Shown: piece after piece, positions 1 through 5,093 of the stretch
Numbering within the stretch: the first letter of the stretch is position 1
How the letters are laid out: the number at the start of each line of letters is the position of its first letter
DNA from: Aquamicrobium sp.
GTDB lineage: Bacteria > Pseudomonadota > Alphaproteobacteria > Rhizobiales > Rhizobiaceae
Direction of reading: 5' to 3'
NCBI GenBank assembly: GCA_014860725.1
Contig: JACZJD010000452.1
Coordinates: forward strand, 1 to 5,093
DNA: 5,093 bases
Notes under the pieces: generated by a model
Seen by the model: the letters and a program-made list of their open reading frames with translations, nothing else
Databases searched by the model: none
Told to the model about the DNA's origin: nothing
Translations under genes and position numbers: made by a program

Positions 1-3
1 GCT

Positions 4-534
4 CTAGGAGGCCAGAAGCCGCCTCGCCCGCGCCGCCACCGCCTTGCGCGGCGAGGACAGGGCTTTCTCGACCGCCCGCCTCGCGTCGCCGGGGTCGATC
101 AGGCCGCGGCGGGCGAGATCGACCAGCGCGGTCAGCGCCGAGGCGGCGGCGATCGCCGATTCGGACTCGACCTTCCGCTCCAGCACAGCCTGCAATTGCG
201 CCGCCTGCGCGGGATCGAGGTCGAGCCTTGCGAGGATCTTCGGAAGCTGCTCGCCGATCTCCCATACCGGTGAGGCGGCGAGAATGCCGGTCAGGCGTCC
301 GGCAAAAAGCTGGAAGAGCTCCGGCCGGTCGCGGGAGACCTGCATCGCCGCGTGCGCTGCGTGCGACACCAGGGTGGCGTCGCCGTCTTCGAGGCAATCG
401 ACCAAGAGCGGCAGCAGGCCCGGATCGTCCAGCGCCTCGCGGGCGACGGCGGTCGCCTCGCCGAGCTCCCTGCGGTCGCCGGAAAGAAGCCGCGCGCGCA
501 ACGCCCGGAGGACGTCGTCGCGCGCGGCGGTCAT
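4..534 (-). CDS. Small all-helical HEAT/ARM-like protein, unknown function, third gene of the clpS-clpA operon
   Basis: I do not recognise a named family. The 176-residue product has no signal peptide, membrane segment or catalytic motif, so it is probably cytosolic. It reads as about four amphipathic helix pairs, at roughly residues 39-68, 71-101, 108-142 and 148-174. They have the spaced Leu/Ala pattern of HEAT/ARM solenoids (for example LLPLLVDCLEDGD and AASALTALVDLARRG). There is one cysteine (C47). The ATG lies 9 nt after the clpA stop on the same strand. Its only Shine-Dalgarno candidate is a weak AGG overlapping that stop codon, so expression probably depends on translational coupling to clpA. 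By family knowledge such solenoids are usually protein-binding scaffolds. A role as a Clp partner is inference from position alone. The frame and start are convincing, the function is open. Confidence 0.75.
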   Translation of the reverse strand: MTAARDDVLRALRARLLSGDRRELGEATAVAREALDDPGLLPLLVDCLEDGDATLVSHAAHAAMQVSRDRPELFQLFAGRLTGILAASPVWEIGEQLPKILARLDLDPAQAAQLQAVLERKVESESAIAAASALTALVDLARRGLIDPGDARRAVEKALSSPRKAVAARARRLLAS

Positions 535-543
535 GGCATGCGC

Positions 544-3003
544 CTATTTGCGCGGAAGCTGCGGCACGGAACTGCGCTTGGGCGGCCCCTTCGGGTCCCT
601 CGCCTTCGGCTCGGCCTTTTCCTTCGCCTTCGCGGCGGGCTTCTTCGCCGCCTTGCGCCGCACGGGCTTGGGCTCCGGCTCTTCCTTCTTCGGCTTGACC
701 GGCACCTCGTCGGCGATGGCGTCGAGCTTCAGCACCTCGTCGCCGGTGTCGCCCTTGCCGACGGTGACGCGCACGGTGCCGCCCTTCCTGAGCTTGCCGA
801 ACAGCACCTCGTCGGCCAGCGGCTTCTTGATGTGCTCCTGGATGACGCGGGCCAGCGGCCGCGCGCCCATGCGCTCGTCATAGCCCTTGTCGGCCAGCCA
901 CGCGATCGCCTCGGGCGACAGCTCGAAGGTGACGCGGCGCTCGGCGAGCTGCGCCTCGAGCTGGAGCACGAACTTCTGCACCACTTGGTGGATGACCGGC
1001 ACCGGTAGCGAGCCGAAGGGAATGATCGCGTCGAGACGGTTGCGGAACTCCGGCGTGAACAGCCGGTTGATCGCCTCCATGTCGTCGCCTTCGCGCCTGG
1101 ACGAGCCGAAGCCGATGGCCGCCTTGGCGAGATCGGCCGCGCCCGCATTGGTCGTCATGATCAGGATGACGTTGCGGAAGTCGATCTGCTTGCCGTTGTG
1201 GTCGGTCAGCTTGCCGTGGTCCATCACCTGCAACAGGATGTTGAACAGGTCCGGATGCGCCTTCTCGACCTCGTCGAGCAGGAGCACGCAATGCGGATGC
1301 TGGTCGACGCCGTCGGTCAGCAGGCCGCCCTGGTCGAAGCCGACATAGCCGGGAGGCGCGCCGATCAGCCGCGAGACGGTGTGGCGCTCCATATATTCCG
1401 ACATGTCGAAGCGCAGGAGCTCGACGCCGAGCGAGGCGGCGAGCTGCTTGGCGACTTCCGTCTTGCCGACGCCGGTCGGGCCGGAGAACAGGTAGCAGCC
1501 GATGGGCTTCTCCGGCTCGCGCAGGCCGGCGCGGGCCAGCTTGATCGAGGAGGCGAGCGCGGAGATCGCCGTATCCTGGCCGTAGACGACGCGCTTCAGC
1601 TCGGCCTCGAGATTGGCCAGCACCTTCTCGTCGTCGGCCGAGACGGTCTTCGGCGGAATGCGCGCCATGGTGGCGATGGTCGCCTCGATCTCGCGGATGC
1701 CGATGGTCTTCTTGCGCCTGCCCTCCGGCAGCAGCATCTGCGAGGCGCCGGTCTCGTCGATGACGTCGATGGCCTTGTCCGGCAGCTTGCGGTCGTTGAT
1801 GTAGCGCGCCGACAGCTCCACCGCGGCCTTGATGGCCTCGTTGGTGTACCGGACCTTGTGGAAGTCCTCGAAATAGGGCTTCAGCCCCTTCATGATCGCG
1901 ATCGTGTCCGGGACGGTCGGCTCGTTGACGTCGATCTTCTGGAAGCGGCGCACCAGCGCCCTGTCCTTCTCGAAGAACTGGCGGAACTCCTTGTAGGTTG
2001 TGGAGCCGATGCAGCGGATCGCGCCGGAGGAGAGCGCCGGCTTGAGCAGGTTCGAGGCGTCCATAGCCCCGCCCGAGGCCGCGCCCGCGCCGATCACCGT
2101 ATGGATCTCGTCGCTGAACAGGCTGGCGCCGGGGAAATCCTCCAGCTCCTTTACCACCTGCTTCAGCCGCTCCTCGAAATCGCCGCGGTAGCGGGTGCCG
2201 GCGAGCAGCGTGCCCATGTCGAGCGCGAAGATGGTGGCGTCGAGCAGCACCTCGGGCACGTCGCCCTCGACGATGCGCTTGGCCAGGCCTTCGGCGATCG
2301 CCGTCTTGCCGACGCCGGGGTCGCCGACATAGAGCGGGTTGTTCTTGGAGCGGCGGCACAGCACCTGGATGGTGCGGTTGATCTCGCTGTCGCGGCCGAT
2401 CAGCGGGTCGATCTTGCCGGCGCGTGCCTTGGCGTTGAGATCGACGCAGTAGGCCGTCAGCGCGTCCTGCTGCTGCTTCTTCCTACCTTCCTCGCCCTCG
2501 CCGCCCTGCTGGCCGTGGCTTTCCTCCTCGGCGCCGCGCGGGGCGCGGGTCTCGGAGGCGCCCGGCCGCTTGGCGATGCCGTGCGAGATGTAGTTGACCG
2601 CGTCGTAGCGGGTCATCTGCTGTTCCTGCAGGAAGTAGGCGGCGTGGCTTTCCCGCTCGGCGAAGATGGCGACGAGCACGTTGGCGCCCGACACCTCCTC
2701 GCGGCCCGAGGACTGGACGTGGATCACCGCGCGCTGGATGACGCGCTGGAAGCCGGCCGTGGGCTTGGAATCCTCGTCGTAGCCGGTGACGAGGTTGTCG
2801 AGCTCGGTGTCGATATAGGTGAGGACGGTCTGCTTCAACTCTTCGAGATTGACATTGCAGGCCCGCATGACGGCCGCCGCGTCGGCGTCGTCGAGCAGCG
2901 CCAGAAGCAGATGCTCCAGCGTCGCATATTCATGATGGCGTTCGTTGGCGAAGGTGAGCGCTTGATGGAGCGCCCGCTCGAGGCCTTGGGAGAATGCCGG
3001 CAT
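544..3003 (-). CDS. clpA: ATP-dependent Clp protease ATP-binding subunit ClpA
   Basis: This is the AAA+ unfoldase that threads substrates into ClpP in the cytosol; 819 residues. The Clp N-domain (about 1-143), the docking site for ClpS, is followed by a polar linker (about 145-180). The first ATPase domain has Walker A GDPGVGKT (227-234), pore loop RYRG (271-274), Walker B ending D298-E299 and Arg-finger candidates R352/R353. There is no ClpB-type coiled-coil M-domain, which favours ClpA over ClpB. The second domain has Walker A GPTGVGKT (508-515), pore loop GYVG (552-555), Walker B VLLLDE (573-578), sensor 1 N619, an IGF ClpP-docking tripeptide (630-632) and sensor 2 GARPL (713-717). Two oddities are serines S294 and S297 in the first Walker B strand and a Lys/Pro-rich tail (769-819) that makes it about 60 residues longer than the E. 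coli protein. It starts 8 nt after clpS. Confidence 0.98.
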   Translation of the reverse strand: MPAFSQGLERALHQALTFANERHHEYATLEHLLLALLDDADAAAVMRACNVNLEELKQTVLTYIDTELDNLVTGYDEDSKPTAGFQRVIQRAVIHVQSSGREEVSGANVLVAIFAERESHAAYFLQEQQMTRYDAVNYISHGIAKRPGASETRAPRGAEEESHGQQGGEGEEGRKKQQQDALTAYCVDLNAKARAGKIDPLIGRDSEINRTIQVLCRRSKNNPLYVGDPGVGKTAIAEGLAKRIVEGDVPEVLLDATIFALDMGTLLAGTRYRGDFEERLKQVVKELEDFPGASLFSDEIHTVIGAGAASGGAMDASNLLKPALSSGAIRCIGSTTYKEFRQFFEKDRALVRRFQKIDVNEPTVPDTIAIMKGLKPYFEDFHKVRYTNEAIKAAVELSARYINDRKLPDKAIDVIDETGASQMLLPEGRRKKTIGIREIEATIATMARIPPKTVSADDEKVLANLEAELKRVVYGQDTAISALASSIKLARAGLREPEKPIGCYLFSGPTGVGKTEVAKQLAASLGVELLRFDMSEYMERHTVSRLIGAPPGYVGFDQGGLLTDGVDQHPHCVLLLDEVEKAHPDLFNILLQVMDHGKLTDHNGKQIDFRNVILIMTTNAGAADLAKAAIGFGSSRREGDDMEAINRLFTPEFRNRLDAIIPFGSLPVPVIHQVVQKFVLQLEAQLAERRVTFELSPEAIAWLADKGYDERMGARPLARVIQEHIKKPLADEVLFGKLRKGGTVRVTVGKGDTGDEVLKLDAIADEVPVKPKKEEPEPKPVRRKAAKKPAAKAKEKAEPKARDPKGPPKRSSVPQLPRK

Positions 3004-3009
3004 TCAGAA

Positions 3010-3014
3010 CCTCA
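3010..3014 (-). promoter_or_regulatory. clpA ribosome binding site overlapping the clpS stop codon
   Basis: The minus strand reads TGAGG, where TGA is the clpS stop and GAGG pairs with the 16S rRNA tail. Six bases separate it from the clpA ATG. The overlap fixes the clpA start and points to translational coupling, which would help keep adaptor and unfoldase expression linked. Confidence 0.8.
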
Positions 3015-3383
3015 TTTCTTTTCCATCACGCATTGAAGCGGATGCTGGTGCTGTCGGGCGAAGTCCATCACCTGGGCCACCTTGGTCTCGGCGACCTCGT
3101 ATGTATAGACCCCGCATTCCCCCACTCCGTGGTTGTGGACATGCAGCATGATGCGCGTCGCCGCCTCGCGGTCCTTCTGGAAGAAACGCTCCAGCACGTG
3201 GACCACGAACTCCATCGGCGTGTAGTCGTCGTTCAGGATGAGGACGCGGTAGAGCGACGGCTTCTTGGTCTTCGGCCGCGTCCGCGCGATGACGGCCGTG
3301 CCCCGTCCCGGACCGCCGCCGCGTTCCTCGTCACCCTGCATCCTTGCCGCGAAGCCAGACATGGTTTGCCCGCCGGTCGTCAC
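3012..3383 (-). CDS. clpS: ATP-dependent Clp protease adaptor ClpS
   Basis: This cytosolic adaptor recognises N-end-rule substrates (N-terminal Leu, Phe, Trp, Tyr) and delivers them to ClpA. A 123-residue product has a flexible Gly/Arg-rich extension (about 1-42) followed by the conserved core. The N-degron pocket is visible: N51-D52-D53, Y54-T55-P56-M57 (M57 aligns with the E. coli gatekeeper M40), M79-L80 and H83 (E. coli H66). The [11 protein letters not shown] strand (91-101) follows. The start at 3383 is a GTG, chosen because AAGGA lies 8 nt upstream. An in-frame ATG at 3362 (codon 8) has only a weak GGCGGG upstream but would keep the whole core. The gene is first in the operon with clpA. 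Some rhizobia carry two clpS paralogues; linkage to clpA suggests this is the ancestral one. Confidence 0.97.
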   Translation of the reverse strand: MTTGGQTMSGFAARMQGDEERGGGPGRGTAVIARTRPKTKKPSLYRVLILNDDYTPMEFVVHVLERFFQKDREAATRIMLHVHNHGVGECGVYTYEVAETKVAQVMDFARQHQHPLQCVMEKK

Positions 3384-3387
3384 GTCA

Positions 3388-3396
3388 TCCTTCCTT
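3388..3396 (-). promoter_or_regulatory. clpS ribosome binding site
   Basis: The minus strand carries AAGGAAGGA. The upstream AAGGA ends 8 nt before the GTG at 3383, and the downstream AGGA ends 4 nt before it. This supports the GTG start over the ATG at 3362. The first two A residues belong to the stop codon of a short upstream reading frame, so the site directly abuts the end of that frame. Confidence 0.75.
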
Positions 3397-3419
3397 CACA
3401 CCCTGCCTGGGTGCGACAT
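3396..3419 (-). CDS. Possible 7-codon leader ORF upstream of clpS
   Basis: A short frame reading MSHPGRV then TGA lies in the clpS leader. It has its own strong Shine-Dalgarno (AGGAG at 3431-3427, 7 nt before the ATG). It ends 12 nt before the clpS GTG, and it is in frame with clpS. It could be a translated leader that loads ribosomes for clpS by reinitiation, a remnant of a longer ClpS N-terminus closed by a stop, or chance. One caution is that the predicted transcription start falls at or next to the AGGAG, which would leave almost no 5' leader before it. Confidence 0.35.
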   Translation of the reverse strand: MSHPGRV

Positions 3420-3437
3420 GTAGGCACTCCTGCGTGA

Positions 3438-3465
3438 ATTTTAAGCCCTTCTTTCGCGCTGACAA
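3438..3465 (-). promoter_or_regulatory. Predicted sigma70-type promoter of the clpS-clpA operon
   Basis: The minus strand reads TTGTCA (3465-3460; 5 of 6 to consensus), a 16-nt spacer, then TAAAAT (3443-3438; 5 of 6). It sits between the phasin terminator and clpS. The predicted start is near 3431, about 48 nt before the clpS GTG. This separates clp transcription from the phasin unit. No heat-shock (sigma32-like) box is evident. Confidence 0.6.
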
Positions 3466-3531
3466 TATGGCCGTCCGGCCTTGCCGCCGAAATACCGTGC
3501 CGTCAGCCGGCTACGGGCGCCCGGCGAAAGC

Positions 3532-3563
3532 AAAAAACCCGGCCGCGCGGAAGCGGGCCGGGT
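3532..3563 (-). terminator. Rho-independent terminator of the phasin gene
   Basis: In minus-strand RNA, ACCCGGCC (3563-3556) pairs with GGCCGGGU (3544-3537). The stem continues with three more pairs around a one-base bulge and a UUCC tetraloop. Five further U residues follow (3536-3532). The strong GC stem, small loop and U tract 47 nt after the phasin stop make this a textbook intrinsic terminator. It should insulate clpS from the phasin transcript. Confidence 0.9.
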
Positions 3564-3609
3564 CTGTTGCCGGACCCGAGGGCCCGGAACGACGAATCGC
3601 GGCTTGCGA

Positions 3610-3939
3610 TCACTTCGCCTTGGCGACGAGGGACTCGAAGGGCTTGTAGGCCTCCTTCGCGATCTCGGCATAGAGCTCGCTGACGCGCGAGGTCTGGGCG
3701 ACGAAGCCCTCATACGCCTGCTTGGCGTAATCGGTCTGAATCTCGACGGCCTTCTCGAGCGACTTGGCGGAAGCCAGCTTCTCCAGCGTGGCCGCGCCTT
3801 CCTCGAAGGCCTTGCGCGAATACTCGGTGGCCTCGACGGCGAGAGCCTGCACGTTCTTCGACAGCGCGGCGAAGTTCTTCAGGCCGGCATCGAAAAATTC
3901 CTTGCCGGCCTTGCCGGCGTCTTCCAGCGACTGAACCAT
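3610..3939 (-). CDS. phaP: Phasin family protein (polyhydroxyalkanoate granule-associated)
   Basis: Phasins are small amphipathic proteins that coat polyhydroxyalkanoate storage granules in the cytoplasm and control their size and number. The 109-residue product is helical throughout, rich in Ala, Lys and Glu, and has no cysteine or signal peptide. The segment from about residue 60 to 103 (SLEKAVEIQTDYAKQAYEGF, then a region ending KPFESLVAKAK) is characteristic of the alphaproteobacterial Phasin_2 family. The ATG has AAAGGA 8 nt upstream (3953-3948). The gene has its own promoter with putative PhaR-type operators and ends in a strong intrinsic terminator, so it appears monocistronic. From memory, S. 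meliloti phaP2 lies in the same position next to clpS. Some phasin-like proteins have roles unrelated to granules, so the symbol is less certain than the family. Confidence 0.9.
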   Translation of the reverse strand: MVQSLEDAGKAGKEFFDAGLKNFAALSKNVQALAVEATEYSRKAFEEGAATLEKLASAKSLEKAVEIQTDYAKQAYEGFVAQTSRVSELYAEIAKEAYKPFESLVAKAK

Positions 3940-3947
3940 TGTCGGGT

Positions 3948-3953
3948 TCCTTT
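3948..3953 (-). promoter_or_regulatory. Phasin ribosome binding site
   Basis: AAAGGA on the minus strand lies 8 nt before the ATG at 3939. An ATG at 3956 overlaps it but is out of frame with the phasin, so the site decides the start at 3939. Confidence 0.75.
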
Positions 3954-3968
3954 CATTGAGGGCGATGG

Positions 3969-3983
3969 CGCATTTTGAATGCG
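3969..3983. repeat. 15-bp perfect inverted repeat in the phasin leader
   Basis: CGCATT (3969-3974) and AATGCG (3978-3983) are perfect inverted arms around TTG. The repeat begins just downstream of the predicted phasin transcription start, so the mRNA would carry a small hairpin at or near its 5' end. It overlaps the promoter-proximal TGC-N3-GCA site by four bases. It could stabilise the mRNA or extend the operator. Confidence 0.5.
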
Positions 3984-3988
3984 TTGCA
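3980..3988. promoter_or_regulatory. Putative PhaR-type operator 2 (TGC-GTT-GCA) at the phasin transcription start
   Basis: TGC (3980-3982), GTT, GCA (3986-3988) repeats the inverted TGC-N3-GCA core of the site at 4001-4009. The centres are 21 bp apart, two helical turns, so both would face the same side of the DNA. It covers the predicted +1, where bound repressor would block initiation. Assignment to PhaR/PhbF/AniA rests on recalled motif knowledge. Confidence 0.5.
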
Positions 3989-3991
3989 CCC

Positions 3992-4020
3992 TATTTATGT
4001 TGCACTGCACAATATGTCAA
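3992..4020 (-). promoter_or_regulatory. Predicted sigma70-type promoter of the phasin gene
   Basis: The minus strand has a perfect TTGACA -35 box (4020-4015), a 17-nt spacer and a weak TAAATA -10 box (3997-3992; 3 of 6). CATAAA at 15-nt spacing is an alternative -10. The predicted start is near 3985, giving a leader of about 45 nt. The spacer contains a putative operator. Confidence 0.65.
4001..4009. promoter_or_regulatory. Putative PhaR-type operator 1 (TGC-ACT-GCA) in the phasin promoter spacer
   Basis: The palindrome TGCACTGCA lies between the -35 and -10 boxes, within TTGCACTGCACAA (4000-4012). It fits the TGC-N3-GCA type of site reported for PhaR/PhbF regulators of polyhydroxyalkanoate genes. 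With its flanks it matches the recalled Herbaspirillum PhbF form TG-N-TGC-N3-GCAA at all but the last fixed base on the plus strand, and at all but one on the minus strand. By family knowledge the repressor leaves phasin promoters when polymer accumulates. Confidence 0.6.
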
Positions 4021-4060
4021 GGGCCGCCGATTCGATGCCGCAACGGCAGCCTTCCGGCCG

Positions 4061-4075
4061 TTAATTTGAAGTTGA
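4061..4075. promoter_or_regulatory. Possible CtrA-like box (TTAA-N7-TTGA)
   Basis: TTAA (4061-4064), seven bases, then TTGA (4072-4075) matches the alphaproteobacterial CtrA consensus TTAA-N7-TTAA at 7 of 8 positions. It lies upstream of the carboxypeptidase gene, and a GATTC (GANTC, CcrM-type) site lies at 4029-4033. Short motifs like these arise by chance, so this is only suggestive of cell-cycle control. Confidence 0.25.
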
Positions 4076-4095
4076 TCGAAATGGTGAACGGGCCG

Positions 4096-4118
4096 GTTAC
4101 CATAAACGGATTGGTAAC
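4096..4118. repeat. Inverted repeat GTTACCA-N9-TGGTAAC upstream of the carboxypeptidase gene
   Basis: Perfect 7-bp arms at 4096-4102 and 4112-4118 are separated by 9 bases. The repeat lies about 78 bp before the carboxypeptidase start, where no clear sigma70 promoter is visible. It could be an operator for an unidentified dimeric regulator or part of a leader hairpin. No U tract follows, so it is not a terminator. Confidence 0.4.
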
Positions 4119-4195
4119 GGCCTCGCCGCTATCGTTGCCCCCGACGGCGTGGACAGGCGCCTTCCGGTTTCCAGCAACGAATAAGCGTGACGGGT

Positions 4196-5093
4196 ATGGG
4201 TGTGCGTAAAGCGTCGGCGAGCTTTCTTTCGCGATTCACCACACAGGCAAGGCTTCTCATCGTATTGCTGGCGGCGACGTTCATCGCCGCGGGCATGACC
4301 GGCCAGGCAGCGGCGAACTCGCGCTACGCGGCCTATGTCATCGACGCCAACACCGGCCAGGTGCTGTTCTCGCGCAATGCCGACGCCCGGCGCTATCCGG
4401 CCTCCCTCACCAAGATGATGACGATCTACCTCATCTTCGAGGCGATCGAGTCCGGACGCATCACCGAGAAGACGCAGGTGCCGTTCTCCAGGAACGCGGC
4501 CTCCGAGCCGCCGACCAAGCTCGGCGTCAAGGCCGGCGGCTCCATCACCGTCGAGACGGCGATCCGCGCGCTGGTCACCCGTTCGGCCAACGACGTCTCG
4601 ACGGCCATCGCCGAGCTCATCGGCGGCTCGGAAGCCAATTTCGCGCGGATGATGACGGCCAAAGCCAAGCAGCTCGGCATGAACTCGACGCAGTTCCGCA
4701 ACGCCCACGGCCTGCCGAACGCCCAGCAGTATACGACCGCCCGCGACATGGCGATCCTCGGCGTCGCGCTGCGCGAGCACTTCCCGCGCCGCTACGACTA
4801 TTTCGCGACCCGCTCCTTCGCCTACGGCAAGCAGCGCATCTCCACCCACAACCGCCTGCTCGGCCGCATCGAGGGCGTGGACGGCATCAAGACCGGCTAC
4901 ACCCGCGCCTCCGGCTTCAACCTCGTCACCTCAGTGCGCAGCAACGGCCGCTCCGTCGTCGCCGTGGTGATGGGCGGCCAGTCGGGCAAGAGCCGCGACG
5001 ACCACATGGCGGCGCTGATCCGCGAGCACCTGCCGCGCGCCTCGCGCAAGGACAACGGCCCGCTCGTCGCCTCGCGCAAGCTCACGCCCGGCA
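4196..5093 (+). CDS. Serine-type D-alanyl-D-alanine carboxypeptidase (PBP5/DacF-like), 3' end beyond the window
   Basis: This periplasmic penicillin-binding protein removes the terminal D-Ala from peptidoglycan pentapeptides (peptidase family S11). The frame is open for 299 codons to the window edge. All three active-site motifs are present: S70-L-T-K73 (nucleophile and base), S130-A-N132 and K232-T-G234. A Sec signal peptide is visible: Arg/Lys-rich residues 4-19, hydrophobic residues 20-33 and a likely cleavage after the alanines at 38-40 (before NSRY). The ATG at 4196 has only a weak ribosome site. GTG at 4187 or 4202 are in-frame alternatives, and an in-frame stop at 4115 limits the extension. 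It is divergent from the phasin. Many rhizobial homologues carry a C-terminal SPOR domain, which cannot be judged here. DacA, DacC or DacF naming is not resolvable. Confidence 0.95.
   Translation, partial: MGVRKASASFLSRFTTQARLLIVLLAATFIAAGMTGQAAANSRYAAYVIDANTGQVLFSRNADARRYPASLTKMMTIYLIFEAIESGRITEKTQVPFSRNAASEPPTKLGVKAGGSITVETAIRALVTRSANDVSTAIAELIGGSEANFARMMTAKAKQLGMNSTQFRNAHGLPNAQQYTTARDMAILGVALREHFPRRYDYFATRSFAYGKQRISTHNRLLGRIEGVDGIKTGYTRASGFNLVTSVRSNGRSVVAVVMGGQSGKSRDDHMAALIREHLPRASRKDNGPLVASRKLTPG

Noticed and set aside
44..1008. Overlapping plus-strand frames across the HEAT-like gene and the 3' end of clpA
   Set aside because: They overlap each other and the minus-strand genes, cross a gene boundary, and give low-complexity Ser/Arg/Ala translations.
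878..2359. A 493-codon minus-strand frame inside clpA in another phase
   Set aside because: The translation is dominated by Arg, Ala and Gly with no recognisable domain. It is a frame shadow of clpA, not a nested gene.
2452..2570. The polar Glu/Gly/Gln-rich stretch in ClpA as a possible frameshift or insertion
   Set aside because: The frame is intact on both sides. A variable charged linker between the ClpA N-domain and the first ATPase domain is normal for the family.
1198..3036. A 612-codon open frame on the plus strand, antisense to clpA
   Set aside because: It lies wholly opposite a well-conserved gene, its Arg/Leu/Asp/Val-heavy translation resembles no family, and it reflects the absence of stop codons in GC-rich codon usage on the other strand.
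3469..3525. GC-rich near-palindromes between the phasin terminator and the clpS promoter (GGCCGTCCGGCC and a GCCGG/CCGGC pair)
   Set aside because: They have no U tract, and short GGCC/CCGG palindromes are expected by chance at this base composition.
3441..3713. A 90-codon minus-strand frame running from inside the phasin gene through the terminator
   Set aside because: It starts inside the phasin gene in another phase, reads across the terminator hairpin, and its translation is Ser/Arg/Pro-rich with no family resemblance.
3954..3956. An out-of-frame ATG overlapping the phasin Shine-Dalgarno as an alternative start or leader ORF
   Set aside because: It has no ribosome site of its own and reads out of frame into the phasin gene.
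4097..4849. A 250-codon minus-strand frame opposite the carboxypeptidase gene
   Set aside because: The plus-strand frame carries all three active-site motifs and a signal peptide. The antisense translation is Arg/Gly-rich low complexity.

Overview
The window is a chromosomal core segment of a high-GC alphaproteobacterium, most likely of the Hyphomicrobiales (rhizobia and relatives such as Mesorhizobium or Sinorhizobium). The reasons are the strong GC bias at third codon positions, the rhizobial type of ClpS (core '[23 protein letters not shown]'-like, ending in [10 protein letters not shown]), the short Phasin_2-type phasin, and the order D,D-carboxypeptidase / phasin / clpS / clpA. As I recall, Sinorhizobium meliloti has the same order around its phaP2 gene. 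I see no insertion sequence, prophage, CRISPR array, tRNA or rRNA.

Layout, in the order the minus strand is read. A phasin gene (3939 to 3610) has its own sigma70-type promoter and a strong intrinsic terminator (3563 to 3532). A second promoter (about 3465 to 3438) then drives a compact operon: clpS (GTG start at 3383), clpA (start 3003, 8 nt after the clpS stop) and a small all-helical HEAT/ARM-like protein of unknown function (start 534, 9 nt after the clpA stop, ending at 4). On the plus strand, divergent from the phasin, a secreted serine-type D-alanyl-D-alanine carboxypeptidase starts at about 4196 and runs off the right edge. The gaps at 3384-3609 and 3940-4195 are both under 300 bases and hold the regulatory sites listed.

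How the parts work together. ClpS is the N-degron adaptor that docks on the ClpA N-domain. ClpA is the double-ring AAA+ unfoldase that feeds ClpP, which is not in the window. The third gene is co-transcribed by position, but its role is unknown. The phasin coats polyhydroxyalkanoate granules. Its promoter carries two TGC-N3-GCA palindromes 21 bp apart, one between the -35 and -10 boxes and one at the predicted transcription start, as expected for PhaR/PhbF-type repression. The carboxypeptidase trims peptidoglycan stem peptides in the periplasm.

This is mostly an ordinary housekeeping locus, and I do not see a new system. The points worth a second look are the twin operator at the phasin promoter, two serines in the first Walker B strand of ClpA, a 7-codon leader ORF in frame with clpS, the HEAT-like third gene of the clpSA operon, and the basic C-terminal tail of ClpA.
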